A stretch of DNA of 56,005 nucleotides from an uncultured Duncaniella sp. (GTDB lineage: Bacteria > Bacteroidota > Bacteroidia > Bacteroidales > Muribaculaceae), in assembly GCA_910586305.1 (NCBI GenBank), contig CAJUGS010000019.1, positions 1 through 56,005 on the forward strand, written 5' to 3'. Positions within the stretch are counted from its first letter, which is position 1. Every line of letters begins with the position of its first letter. Shown one piece after another: positions 44,444 to 53,527 of this stretch. The notes below the pieces were generated by a model. The model searched no databases and was not told the origin of the DNA. It saw nothing but the letters and a program-made list of their open reading frames with translations. Position numbers and translations under genes: made by a program.

Positions 44444-45487
44444 TTAGCAGTTTTCGGGGCGGAGGGTGCGGACTACAGCTCCTGTGCGCCACATTTCGCT
44501 CTCACGGAGGGCTTTGAGCTCTTCCTCGAGTTTTTCACGATAGTCGGGCTGGGTGTTGGAGTCGATGGAACGCTGTGCCTCCCGACCTGTCTTTACGCTC
44601 TCATAGAGATCGCGCACTACCGGCTTGATGGCATCGTGGAAGGGACCCATCCAGTCGAGTGCGCCACGCTGTGCGGTGGTAGAGCAGTTGGCATACATCC
44701 AGTCCATACCCTTGGCTGCGAAGAGCGGCATAAGCGACTGTGTGAGCTCCTCGACAGTCTCATTGAAAGCCTCGGAGGGGGTGTGGCCGTTCTCGCGGAG
44801 CACCTCGTACTGAGCGAGGAGAAGACCCTGGATAGCTCCCATGAGCGATCCGCGCTCGCCAGTGAGGTCGCTGACTGCCTCGCGCTGGAATGTGGTCTCG
44901 AAGAGGTAGCCCGATCCGATACCTATACCGAGTGCGAGAGTGCGTTCAAGAGCACGACCTGTGGCGTCCTGGTAGACGGCGAAGGACGAGTTGGTGCCTT
45001 TGCCCTCCTTGAAAAGTACGCGGAGCATGGTGCCAGATCCCTTGGGAGCTACCATTATGACATCCACATCAGCAGGGGGAACCACACCGGTGCGGTCGCT
45101 CCAGTTGATGGCAAATCCGTGGCTGAAATAGAGGGCCTTTCCGGCGGTGAGGTGCTTCTCAATCACCGGCCACTGCGAGATGACGGCGGCATCGCTGAGA
45201 AGACACATGATGATGGTGGCACGCTTGCAGGCTTCCTCGATGGAGAAGAGTGTCTCTCCGGGCACCCATCCGTCGGCCACTGCCTTCTCATAGGTCTTTC
45301 CCTCGCGCTGGCCCACGATGACGTTGAAGCCGTTGTCGCGCAGGTCGAGGCCCTGGCCGGGGCCCTGGACTCCGTAGCCAATCACCGCTATGGTCTCGTC
45401 CTTGAGTACTTCACGTGCTTTTTCGAGGGGGAACTCCTCACGGGTAACGACGGTTTCTTCTACGCCGCCAAAGTTGAGTTTTGCCAT
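44444..45487 (-). CDS. ilvC: Ketol-acid reductoisomerase
   Basis: A 347-residue enzyme that turns 2-acetolactate and acetohydroxybutyrate into the dihydroxy acids, using NADPH and magnesium. The nucleotide-binding loop is AVIGYGVQGPGQGLDLRDNG (about 37-56). APKGSGTMLR and GERGSLMGAIQGLLLAQYEVL (with the Glu metal ligands) follow. The start MAKLNFGG is preferred to the longer frame (45547), which lies in the untranslated gap. It is the last gene of the operon, 20 bases after the thioesterase gene. Confidence 0.95.
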   Translation of the reverse strand: MAKLNFGGVEETVVTREEFPLEKAREVLKDETIAVIGYGVQGPGQGLDLRDNGFNVIVGQREGKTYEKAVADGWVPGETLFSIEEACKRATIIMCLLSDAAVISQWPVIEKHLTAGKALYFSHGFAINWSDRTGVVPPADVDVIMVAPKGSGTMLRVLFKEGKGTNSSFAVYQDATGRALERTLALGIGIGSGYLFETTFQREAVSDLTGERGSLMGAIQGLLLAQYEVLRENGHTPSEAFNETVEELTQSLMPLFAAKGMDWMYANCSTTAQRGALDWMGPFHDAIKPVVRDLYESVKTGREAQRSIDSNTQPDYREKLEEELKALRESEMWRTGAVVRTLRPENC

Positions 45488-45507
45488 AATTATATAATTT
45501 AGATGTT

Positions 45508-46275
45508 TTAGTGTCTGTTTATAAATTTGATTCTCGAGATGTTGCATGGAACCGAATCGACCGATGTCTCTATGTCGTAGACTCCGGGCTCGCCGGGACG
45601 TGCCTGCCAGCGGGTGAGACTCTCCTGTCCGTACCTGGCCTCGTGCTTGAAGGCTATTTCGAAACGGCTGATGCCTGAGTTATCGTAATGCTCGAGCGGG
45701 AAGATATCGGTGATGAGGTCTATGTAGCGCCGCGTGGTGACATGGCGGTTCACATCGATGTCCGACACCTTGAAGCGCCATGAAGACACTCCGTCGGGCT
45801 CCCCGCGCAGTGGCACGAGCTTGCCGCTCTTGCCGCCATGGAACTCGCGGGAGATAATGACATCGGACAGCGAGGTGATGCGGGTGAGGTCGGAGGCTTT
45901 GCGGGTATCCATGTCTATTGCCATCCACGTGGTGTGGGACCATCCGATGGTCTCTCCTGTCTCCACATCGCGCAGCTCGAAGAGGCGGTCGGAGAAGAGA
46001 CGGCTGAGCGAGTCGACCCATGTGTAGAGACAATATGTCCTGTTGACGCTCGGCATTCTGTCAAGGTCGATACTCAGACGTGAGAGCACCCACGAAGTAT
46101 TGTCCTCCATCATGCGGGCATATCCGGCTCCGATGGCGTTGGCATGGGCCGTGGCTGTGTCGATAATGAGTGTGACAAGACGCGAGAGCGGCATCTCGCA
46201 CTGAGAGTTTACCTCGGCCGCTGTGAGATAAAACTCGTTGGCAAACAGAGTGATTTTCTCCTTATCCGATTCCAT
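45508..46275 (-). CDS. Acyl-ACP thioesterase
   Basis: A 255-residue double hot-dog protein of the acyl-[acyl-carrier-protein] thioesterase family (PF01643). The first half has SRLVTLIIDTATAHANAIGAG and WVLSRLSIDLDRMP. The second half has DINRHVTTRRYIDLI-like DIDVNRHVTTRRYIDLI, with the usual His/Asn. It releases fatty acids from ACP in the cytoplasm. Its place between ilvN and ilvC is shared, to my knowledge, with Bacteroides. It may serve branched-chain fatty acid synthesis, but this is inference. Confidence 0.88.
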   Translation of the reverse strand: MESDKEKITLFANEFYLTAAEVNSQCEMPLSRLVTLIIDTATAHANAIGAGYARMMEDNTSWVLSRLSIDLDRMPSVNRTYCLYTWVDSLSRLFSDRLFELRDVETGETIGWSHTTWMAIDMDTRKASDLTRITSLSDVIISREFHGGKSGKLVPLRGEPDGVSSWRFKVSDIDVNRHVTTRRYIDLITDIFPLEHYDNSGISRFEIAFKHEARYGQESLTRWQARPGEPGVYDIETSVDSVPCNISRIKFINRH

Positions 46276-46279
46276 TCAG

Positions 46280-46849
46280 TCAGTTTTGTTTCTGTGACGC
46301 GATACGTGCCCGTCTCTCTTCCTGCTCCTCCAGGAAGCGTGTGAAGTGCTCGGTGGGCGACTTGGTGACACATATGCGGCCCGAACGTATGAACTGCTGG
46401 ATGTCATACTGTACAAGCAGTTCGTAGAGTGCCTGTGTCTCGGTCTCGTGACCGGTCTTTTCGAGTATAGCGTAGTCGCGGGTAATCTCAAGTATGCGGG
46501 CGTTGTGCTCGCGTATTATTCTCTCAAGGTTGGGCTCGTCGAGAAGGCGCACAGTGGGCACCTTGTAGAGCGCCACTTCCTGATATACAATTTCGTCGTC
46601 GGTATATAGAAAAGCCCTGAGCACATCGATGCACTTCTCTATCTGCCTTATCACTTTTTCAAGAGTCTCCCTATCGCCACGGAGCGAGAAGTTCATCTTG
46701 TGAATACCTGGCATCGCACTCGCGCTCGACGAGACACTCTCGAGGTTGAGACCACGGCGGGTGAAGATGATGGAGATGCGGTTGAGCAGGCCCACCTGGT
46801 TCTCGGTGAATACTGAGATGGTGTATAGTTTGTTGTCCATAATCTTCAT
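46280..46849 (-). CDS. ilvN: Acetolactate synthase, small (regulatory) subunit
   Basis: A 189-residue protein. An N-terminal ACT domain (about 8-80, TISVFTENQVGLLNRISIIFTRRGLNLESVS) binds valine for feedback control. The C-terminal domain ends in a Ser/Thr-rich GRICVTKSPTEHFTRFLEEQ region. It overlaps the ilvB stop by ATGA; a second Met three codons in could also serve as start. Confidence 0.93.
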   Translation of the reverse strand: MKIMDNKLYTISVFTENQVGLLNRISIIFTRRGLNLESVSSSASAMPGIHKMNFSLRGDRETLEKVIRQIEKCIDVLRAFLYTDDEIVYQEVALYKVPTVRLLDEPNLERIIREHNARILEITRDYAILEKTGHETETQALYELLVQYDIQQFIRSGRICVTKSPTEHFTRFLEEQEERRARIASQKQN

Positions 46850-48564
46850 TGTTGTTTCTGATACTTTGTAGTGCGGTTGAGAAGAATCTCGTCTATAGCC
46901 GATCCCGGGGCCACCATGGGGAAAACCATGTCCTCCGGCTCGATGCTGACGTTGAGCAGATAGGCGGTGTCGGAGCTGACAAGTCTCTCAACTGCATCGT
47001 CAAGGTCCGCAGGGTCGCTGACATCTTCGGCCGGGATGCCATAGGCCTTGCACAGTATGGCAAAGTCGGGATTAAGAAGCGGAGTGGCCATGAAACGGCT
47101 GCCGAAGAAGAGCTCCTGCCACTGGCGGACATTGCCGAGGAAGTTGTTGTTGAGAATTATCATCTTCACCGGGATACGGTAGTCCATTATAGTGCCCAGC
47201 TCCTGCATTGTCATCTGGAAGCCGCCGTCGCCCATGAATGCGAAAACCTGGCGCGAGGGGGTGCCGATTTTGGCTCCTATGGCTGCAGGAAGACAGAAAC
47301 CCATTGTGCCGAGGCCTCCCGATGTGATGACACTGTTGGGATTGTTGTATTTGAAGTAACGGGCTGCCATCATCTGGTTCTGACCTACGTCGGTGACGAG
47401 GATTCCATCGTTGCCCGAGGCCTCGGAAACCTTGCGGATCACCTGTCCCATACGGATGGCTCCCCCTGTCGGATTGAGCTCGGCCTCGATTACCTCAGCC
47501 TCCTCTACACGGCGTGGGGCTTCGAACGACTCCAGCCATGCGGCGTGGCTTGCCTTGTTGACAAGCGGAAGAAGCGCACCGAGGGCGCGACGCGCGTCTG
47601 AGTGTATGTGGGTGTTGGCCTTTACGTTCTTGTTGAACTCAGCCTTGTCTACATCTATATGGATTATCTTTGCCTGAGGCGCGTAGGCGTTGAGCCTGCC
47701 TGTGACACGGTCGTCAAACCTCATGCCCACGGCAATAATGACATCAGCCTCGTTGGTCTTGACATTAGGCGCGATATTGCCGTGCATTCCTATCATTCCC
47801 TTGTTGAGAGGATGGTCGGAGGGTACGGACGAGAGACCGAGCAGGGTGCTCGCCATGGGTATATCGGCCTTCTCGGCAAGAGCCACGAGCTCGGCTTCGG
47901 CACCTGATATGAGCACTCCGTGGCCGGCAAATATCATGGGGCGCTGTGCCTGGTTGATGAGTGCGGCGGCGTCCTGGAGAGCCTGTGGCTGGGGGCAAGG
48001 GTCGGGGTCGTAGCTGCGGATGTAGTCGACCGGCTCATAGTCCCATTCCAGCATCCCTGTCTGCGCATCCTTTGTGAAGTCGAGCACAACTGGACCCGGA
48101 CGGCCTGTCGAGGCGAGATAGAAGGCTCTCGCCACAGCCCAGGGTATTTCCTCGGCCGAACGTATCTGATAGGCCCATTTTGTGATGGGCTGCGTGATTC
48201 CTATCACATCGGTCTCCTGGAAGGCCTCGGTGCCGAGAGATGCTACGGCCACCTGTCCGGTGATGACCACGAGAGGCGTGGAATCAACCATGGCATCGCT
48301 GATGCCGGTGATTACGTTGGTGGCGGCAGGTCCGGATGTCACCGTTACAACTCCCACCCGTCCCGACGAACGGGCATAGCCCTGGGCGGCGTGTACGGCA
48401 CCCTGCTCGTGGCGGGTGAGGATGTGGCGCAGACTGTCCTGAAAACCGTAAAGCGTATCATAGAAGGACATTATCTGGCCTCCGGGATACCCGAAAATGG
48501 TGTCGACTCCTTCGGCGAGGAGAGCGCGGCACATGGCTTCGGAACCTGTTATCTTTTCACTCAT
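46846..48564 (-). CDS. ilvB: Acetolactate synthase, large (catalytic) subunit
   Basis: A 572-residue ThDP-dependent enzyme condensing two pyruvates, or pyruvate and 2-ketobutyrate. FGYPGGQIMSFYDTLYG and LTRHEQGAVHAAQGYAR (catalytic Glu) are in the first domain. The ThDP-binding block is MGDGGFQMTMQELGTIMDY (about 438). The length is usual. It lies 58 bases after ilvD. Confidence 0.95.
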   Translation of the reverse strand: MSEKITGSEAMCRALLAEGVDTIFGYPGGQIMSFYDTLYGFQDSLRHILTRHEQGAVHAAQGYARSSGRVGVVTVTSGPAATNVITGISDAMVDSTPLVVITGQVAVASLGTEAFQETDVIGITQPITKWAYQIRSAEEIPWAVARAFYLASTGRPGPVVLDFTKDAQTGMLEWDYEPVDYIRSYDPDPCPQPQALQDAAALINQAQRPMIFAGHGVLISGAEAELVALAEKADIPMASTLLGLSSVPSDHPLNKGMIGMHGNIAPNVKTNEADVIIAVGMRFDDRVTGRLNAYAPQAKIIHIDVDKAEFNKNVKANTHIHSDARRALGALLPLVNKASHAAWLESFEAPRRVEEAEVIEAELNPTGGAIRMGQVIRKVSEASGNDGILVTDVGQNQMMAARYFKYNNPNSVITSGGLGTMGFCLPAAIGAKIGTPSRQVFAFMGDGGFQMTMQELGTIMDYRIPVKMIILNNNFLGNVRQWQELFFGSRFMATPLLNPDFAILCKAYGIPAEDVSDPADLDDAVERLVSSDTAYLLNVSIEPEDMVFPMVAPGSAIDEILLNRTTKYQKQQ

Positions 48565-48622
48565 ATAGTGTAGGTGTGTGTTTGGAAACTATTGTAATCG
48601 GAGAGAGGAGGTCTGACAGGTA

Positions 48623-50452
48623 TCAGTCAATGCGTCTCACTGCTCCCTTGTCGGCAGATGTCACCATAGAGGCGTAGGCGCGTAGGGCGCGGCTCACGAC
48701 ACGGTTGCGTCCGTGCGGTGTGAATGCTTCGGCTCCTCGGGCCTCCTCCTCGGCACGGCGCGAGGCAAGCTCAGCCTCCGTAAGGCGCACATTGATGGAG
48801 CGGGCCGGGATGTCTATATCTATTATGTCTCCGTCGCGCACGAGGCCTATGTTTCCGCCAGCCGCAGCCTCGGGCGATATGTGGCCTATAGAGAGGCCCG
48901 AGGTTCCTCCCGAGAAACGTCCGTCGGTAATGAGCGCACACTCCTTGCCGAGATGTTTGCTCTTTATATAGGATGTGGGATAGAGCATCTCCTGCATTCC
49001 GGGGCCACCCTTGGGTCCTTCGTGGGTTATTACCACCACGTCACCGCTCTTCACCTTGTCGCGCAGTATACCGTCGACAGCCTCGTCCTGGGATGTGAAC
49101 ACACGGGCCGGACCGGAGAAACGGAATATGCTCTCGTCGACACCGGCTGTCTTGACCACACAACCGTCGGCGGCTATGTTGCCTTTAAGCACAGCCAGAC
49201 CGCCGTCGCGCACATAGGCGTGGTCCATATCGCGTATGCAGCCGTTGGCACGGTCGGTATCAAGCTCCGAGTAGTAACTCATCTGTCGGCCAAGCTCGGT
49301 GGTGCGCTTCATTCCGGGCGCGCTCTTCCACAATTCATCGGCCTTGGCGGAGAATCGGTTTCCGCCCACAGCATATTCCTCTATGGCCTCGCGGAGGGTC
49401 TTTCGGTCAACTCTGTTGACATCGGCATTGACAAGTCCGGCATCGGCCAGAATCTTCATTATCGAGAGTATTCCTCCCGCACGATTGACATCCTGGATGT
49501 GATAGGTTGAATTCGGAGCCACCTTGCACAACACAGGCGTGTGGCGCGACAGGCGGTCTATATCGTCCATGGTGAAATCAGCACCTGCCTCGGCCGCAAC
49601 GGCGAGAAGGTGGAGCACCGTGTTGGTGGACCCTCCCATGGCAATGTCGAGAGTCATGGCGTTGAGCATGGCTTCGCGAGTGGCGATATTGCGCGGAAGC
49701 ACCGTCTCGTCGCCGTCGCGATAGTAGGCATAGGCGTTCTCCACAATCACCCTGGCGGCCTCTTTGAAGAGTTCGCGACGGTTGATATGTGTAGCCACCA
49801 CCGTTCCGTTGCCGGGCAGTGCGAGTCCTATGGCCTCGTTGAGCGAGTTCATGGAGTTGGCCGTGAACATACCGGAGCATGAACCACAGGTGGGGCATCC
49901 TCTCTCTTCGAGAAGCTTCACGCGATGGTCGGACACGGTCTCGTCGGCACTCTCTATCATGATGTCTATGAGGTCGACATCGCGGTCGTCGACACGCCCG
50001 GCCTCCATGGGACCTCCCGACACGAAAACAGCAGGTATATTGAGCCTCATGGCGGCCATGAGCATACCCGGAGTCACCTTGTCGCAGTTGGAGATGCACA
50101 CCATGGCGTCGGCCTTGTGGGCGTTGACCATATACTCGATAGAGTCGGCAATCATGTCGCGCGACGGAAGGGAATAGAGCATTCCGTCGTGGCCCATGGC
50201 GATACCGTCGTCAATAGCTATGGTGTTGAACTCGGCCGCGAAGCATCCCTGCTTCTCAATCTCCGCCTTGACCACCTGGCCTATCTCGTGGAGATGGGTG
50301 TGGCCCGGGACGAACTGTGTGAATGAATTGACAACCGCAATGACAGGCTTGCCAAACTGCTCCTCTTTCATGCCGTTGGCACGCCAGAGGGCGCGTGCGC
50401 CGGCCATACGCCGGCCTTCTGTGCTCGCCGAGCTTCGCAAGGGATGTTTCAT
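48623..50452 (-). CDS. ilvD: Dihydroxy-acid dehydratase
   Basis: A 609-residue Fe-S dehydratase making 2-ketoisovalerate and 2-keto-3-methylvalerate. Cluster ligands are in ISNCDKVTPGML and GCPTCGSCSGMFTANSMN. SGGTSGLSIGHISPEAA near the C-terminus is typical. It depends on iron-sulfur supply, which the suf genes in this window would provide. First gene of the operon; promoter at 50532-50563. Confidence 0.96.
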   Translation of the reverse strand: MKHPLRSSASTEGRRMAGARALWRANGMKEEQFGKPVIAVVNSFTQFVPGHTHLHEIGQVVKAEIEKQGCFAAEFNTIAIDDGIAMGHDGMLYSLPSRDMIADSIEYMVNAHKADAMVCISNCDKVTPGMLMAAMRLNIPAVFVSGGPMEAGRVDDRDVDLIDIMIESADETVSDHRVKLLEERGCPTCGSCSGMFTANSMNSLNEAIGLALPGNGTVVATHINRRELFKEAARVIVENAYAYYRDGDETVLPRNIATREAMLNAMTLDIAMGGSTNTVLHLLAVAAEAGADFTMDDIDRLSRHTPVLCKVAPNSTYHIQDVNRAGGILSIMKILADAGLVNADVNRVDRKTLREAIEEYAVGGNRFSAKADELWKSAPGMKRTTELGRQMSYYSELDTDRANGCIRDMDHAYVRDGGLAVLKGNIAADGCVVKTAGVDESIFRFSGPARVFTSQDEAVDGILRDKVKSGDVVVITHEGPKGGPGMQEMLYPTSYIKSKHLGKECALITDGRFSGGTSGLSIGHISPEAAAGGNIGLVRDGDIIDIDIPARSINVRLTEAELASRRAEEEARGAEAFTPHGRNRVVSRALRAYASMVTSADKGAVRRID

Positions 50453-50531
50453 ATTTCTATCGTGAGTGAAGAATTGCTAACTTATTTTCAAAAAATCGAG
50501 CTTCAACTCGTAAAATTGTCGAAACTTCCCG

Positions 50532-50563
50532 CAAAAATATAAAAATATGTTGTAAAACACAAA
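50532..50563 (-). promoter_or_regulatory. Promoter of the ilvDBN-thioesterase-ilvC operon
   Basis: Minus-strand TTTG (plus 50560-50563), 20 bases, then TATTTTTG (plus 50532-50539), an exact match. The leader of about 75 bases holds a 4-base pair hairpin (CGAG...CTCG, plus 50497-50510) followed by six T. Nothing else is seen in the 319-base gap 50453-50771. Confidence 0.75.
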
Positions 50564-50771
50564 TCAAAGACACTTTTTTATTCCCACAGAAGAAATAACT
50601 GTAGAAAATCATTGACATGGTCTGTTGAGGCGAAAGGAAGGAGTGGCTGTCCCGTGATTCCTGATTTCTCTATCACATTCCATATTCGGCAACAAAAATT
50701 CCCCTGCCCGGCCCCATGGGTACCAGACAGAGGAAGAATGATAAATTACAGGTTCTAAATCGAATGCAACA

Positions 50772-52073
50772 TCATAGTGCCTTTACATCGCCAACAAACA
50801 GGATTGCTCCCGAACTTCTCTCATAAATGGCGAAGATAAAGGGACGGTCGAATATCATCGATGCATCCGGTCCGGCCGAAGTATCCATGATTGTGAAAGT
50901 AGCGGCGGCACCCTCGGCACCTTCCTCATCAATCTTGACAACAGCCTTCTGCATGATGTCGTCAACCCAAAGAGGTGTCAAATGATTGATGTTACCGAAA
51001 TCGGCAGTGGTATCAAAAATCGATTCATATCCTAAAGCTTTAATGCTCTCCTTGAGACGTATGTCGCTCTCAACTTCAAATTTTGGCAGACACAGAGGAA
51101 CACAGTCGGGACGTTTTGACGATTCAAGTCTTCTCAGCTCCTTAGCCGAGACAGCCGCTTCTGCCGACTCGAGCGAGACTCCCTTGGCGGGAAGGATAAA
51201 TGCTACGTTGAAAGCTCCGTTTCCGAAGGGAAGAATGGCGGCTCTGAAAAGATCATTATGCGCCACATCGACTACATTCTCAGAATAGGTCATCATGTCT
51301 ACTTCGGAGACAGTTCCGTCAATGCAGCTGAACGAGGCCTTGTGGGTGAGCGTCTTGTCGAACGAATGCACCCATGAGCCATAGAAATACAGCGCGTTGG
51401 CGAGAGCGATACGCGTGTCGGCTGAGAACGGACGGTCTATCAGTTTGCTGATCACACCGTTTGTATTCTTTCCAACCCATGAATTCACCTCGTTCGTTAT
51501 CGACTGCTCGTCCAGATTGCGGCGATATATTCCGGCACGATAGGAGTCTGTGCTGTTTCTGACAAAATCATCCAGCACATCAAAGCCCGATTCAATCCAT
51601 ATAGAGTTGGCGATTGAGATACGGCATGACTTGTCGGCACTGAGCAGCCCGTCAATGAGCACACTGTTCAGATTGCCCAAGCAATCCACATCACCACGAT
51701 TCGGATTAGCGCCTGTCATGTGTGCAAGCTCGGCATATGTGTCTCCGAGTGCTCCGTTGGCGAGCAATCCAAGATTGAGCGAAAGGCTCAAGGGTGAAAG
51801 AAGACTGTTGGAGGTTTCCGATTTCGATATATTGCGGAAAATAGAAAGTGCGAAATCATTGCCGGCATCCACAGTGTTCATCTGGTCGGAGGTCAGACCG
51901 ATTGCTTCGTAGTCTTTGCGGGCATCGGGCAGAGGCTCACTCGGCTCCCATGTGTCACCATCGGAATATATGTAGACAGTGTCCGAGCCTGCCTCCGGAG
52001 CAGAATCTTCCGAACTACAGCCGGCAAGAGACAATGCAGATGCAAGAATTGATGTAACAAAAAGTTTTCTCAT
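50772..52073 (-). CDS. Serpin-family lipoprotein, probable protease inhibitor
   Basis: A 433-residue lipoprotein (LAGC, Cys19) with a spacer of about 50 residues and then a full serpin fold. Conserved elements include NSLLSPLSLSLNLGLLANGA, SIANSIWIES, ALANALYFYGSWVHSFDK and the end PFIFAIYERSSGAILFVGDV. The hinge (E383-T392, EEGAEGAAAT) has the small residues needed for loop insertion, so it should be inhibitory. By alignment with alpha-1-antitrypsin the scissile bond would be near S399-A400, give or take two residues. It would protect the cell surface from gut or bacterial serine proteases. Tannerella miropin is a known Bacteroidetes lipoprotein serpin. Confidence 0.9.
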   Translation of the reverse strand: MRKLFVTSILASALSLAGCSSEDSAPEAGSDTVYIYSDGDTWEPSEPLPDARKDYEAIGLTSDQMNTVDAGNDFALSIFRNISKSETSNSLLSPLSLSLNLGLLANGALGDTYAELAHMTGANPNRGDVDCLGNLNSVLIDGLLSADKSCRISIANSIWIESGFDVLDDFVRNSTDSYRAGIYRRNLDEQSITNEVNSWVGKNTNGVISKLIDRPFSADTRIALANALYFYGSWVHSFDKTLTHKASFSCIDGTVSEVDMMTYSENVVDVAHNDLFRAAILPFGNGAFNVAFILPAKGVSLESAEAAVSAKELRRLESSKRPDCVPLCLPKFEVESDIRLKESIKALGYESIFDTTADFGNINHLTPLWVDDIMQKAVVKIDEEGAEGAAATFTIMDTSAGPDASMIFDRPFIFAIYERSSGAILFVGDVKAL

Positions 52074-52079
52074 AGCTTA

Positions 52080-52109
52080 AAGTGTTTTCTTTGTAAGTGT
52101 TTTCTTTGT
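52080..52109 (+). repeat. 15-base tandem repeat in the serpin leader
   Basis: AAGTGTTTTCTTTGT occurs twice with no gap (52080-52094, 52095-52109). On the transcribed minus strand it is an A-rich stretch just before the ATG at 52073, so it may duplicate the ribosome-loading region. Confidence 0.7.
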
Positions 52110-52184
52110 ATGTGATGTGATTATATCCGACCGAATGATTCTGACTATTTATTGATCTTAACTGAAGATTCTAAAAACATTGCG

Positions 52185-52215
52185 CAAATATACACAATAA
52201 ACCTTACAAACCAAA
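52185..52215 (-). promoter_or_regulatory. Promoter of the serpin gene
   Basis: Minus-strand TTTG (plus 52212-52215), 19 bases, then TATATTTG (plus 52185-52192). The leader is about 105 bases and includes the tandem repeat. Confidence 0.65.
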
Positions 52216-52293
52216 CCTCATTTGTAAAAAAAGTTAATTTTCAGCATATTACTCGTCTATTTGGTATAAAGATGATGTAACGGTGGATTTTTG

Positions 52294-52301
52294 TAACTTT
52301 G
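52294..52301 (+). promoter_or_regulatory. -7 element of pnuC
   Basis: TAACTTTG ends 4 bases before the pnuC ATG, so transcription should begin at about the start codon. No -33 match at 20 bases. No thiamine riboswitch signature (CTGAGA box) is found in the 232 bases upstream. Confidence 0.45.
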
Positions 52302-52305
52302 CATC

Positions 52306-52902
52306 ATGAATTATCTCGAAATCATAGGGACTGCCATAGGTGTAATCTACCTCTACCTTGAATATAAGGCCAGCATCTGGCTCTGGGTGGCCGGAGTGCT
52401 AATGCCGGCCATATATCTGCCCGTCTATTACGAGGCAGGACTGTATGCCGACTTCGGCATAAGTGTCTACTATCTTCTTGCGTCGGTGTACGGACTCGGC
52501 TGCTGGCTCAGAAGCCGAGGGAACAATAGTCCATCAGGCGAAGAAACACCGGTCCCAAGGCTACGCCACACTCCCGCAAAGCTGACAGTCCCTCTCACAG
52601 CGTTCTTCGCCCTGCTGTTCATGGCCATAACTTATCTGCTGACTACCTATACCGACAGTACCGTTCCTATCGCCGACAGCTTCACCACCGCTCTGAGCAT
52701 TGTGGCAATGTGGATGCTCGCCCATAAATATGCCGAGCAATGGCTCGTGTGGATTGCCGTAGACATCACAAGCTCCGTCCTCTACTTCTACAAGGATCTC
52801 CCATTCACGGCAGTTCTCTATGCAGCCTATGCGGTGATAGCTGTATTCGGATATATGAGATGGATGAAAATCATCAGAAAAAACAATGAATTCAATAACT
52901 GA
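52306..52902 (+). CDS. pnuC: PnuC-family vitamin transporter, probably for thiamine
   Basis: A 198-residue membrane protein with about seven hydrophobic segments. The N-terminal EIIGTAIGVIYLYLEYKASIWLWVAGV and the C-terminal WLVWIAVDITSSVLYFYKDL with WMKI are family signatures. PnuC proteins move nicotinamide riboside or, as PnuT, thiamine by facilitated diffusion, with a cytoplasmic kinase trapping the substrate. The next gene overlaps it by 17 bases and is a thiamine pyrophosphokinase, so thiamine is the likely substrate. Confidence 0.9.
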   Translation: MNYLEIIGTAIGVIYLYLEYKASIWLWVAGVLMPAIYLPVYYEAGLYADFGISVYYLLASVYGLGCWLRSRGNNSPSGEETPVPRLRHTPAKLTVPLTAFFALLFMAITYLLTTYTDSTVPIADSFTTALSIVAMWMLAHKYAEQWLVWIAVDITSSVLYFYKDLPFTAVLYAAYAVIAVFGYMRWMKIIRKNNEFNN

Positions 52903-53527
52903 CTTTTCTCCCCGCGCTGTCATAGTCGACGCGGGAGACTTTCCGTCCCACCCCATTCCTCTAAGATGGCTGACGGAATGCAGGTTCACGGTGTGCTGTG
53001 ATGGCGCGGCCGACCGTTACCTGGCGCTTTACGGACAGCCATGGCGCATTGTGGGAGACTGCGACTCTGTGTCGGAAAAGGTGAGGATATCGTGCGAGAG
53101 TATTATCAGACGGTTTCCCGACCAGGAAACCAACGACCAGACCAAGGCCGTGAAATACCTGCAGGCCAAGAGACCGGGACCAATAGCCATCGTGGCGGCC
53201 ACGGGACTGCGCGAGGACCATACCCTTGGAAATATCAGCCTGCTTGCCGAATATCACAGACAGGGCATAGAGGCTCGTATCTACACCGACCACGGAGTGT
53301 TTATAGCCACCTCGGGCGATACGACATTTCATGTGCCGGAGGGCACACAGGTGTCGGTGTTCAACTTCGGAGCCACAGGAATGCACGGCGAAGGACTCAG
53401 ATATCAGCTCAGGGATTTCGACAGCTGGTGGCAGGGAACTCTCAACGAGACAACGGCACCGGAATTCACCATCCGCGCACAAGGCACTTACCTGGTCTTC
53501 ATCAACTATCCGCCCGGTTGCCGCTAA
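52886..53527 (+). CDS. Thiamine pyrophosphokinase
   Basis: A 213-residue enzyme making thiamine diphosphate from thiamine and ATP. FTVCCDGAADRYLALYG and RIVGDCDSVSEKV (about 32-60) and DQTKAVKYL (about 84) are the catalytic and metal-binding blocks, and ATGLREDHTLGNISLL follows. It traps thiamine brought in by the PnuC protein. Its stop overlaps the convergent metallopeptidase gene by four bases, with no terminator between them. It corresponds to the tnr3-like gene of Bacteroides thiamine loci. Confidence 0.93.
   Translation: MNSITDFSPRAVIVDAGDFPSHPIPLRWLTECRFTVCCDGAADRYLALYGQPWRIVGDCDSVSEKVRISCESIIRRFPDQETNDQTKAVKYLQAKRPGPIAIVAATGLREDHTLGNISLLAEYHRQGIEARIYTDHGVFIATSGDTTFHVPEGTQVSVFNFGATGMHGEGLRYQLRDFDSWWQGTLNETTAPEFTIRAQGTYLVFINYPPGCR

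Noticed and set aside
50497..50510. Small hairpin and T run in the ilvD leader as an attenuator
   Set aside because: The stem is only four base pairs, and no Ile/Leu/Val-rich leader peptide or competing structure is visible.
52110..52305. TPP riboswitch before pnuC
   Set aside because: The conserved CTGAGA and ACCTGA-type blocks are not present on either strand.
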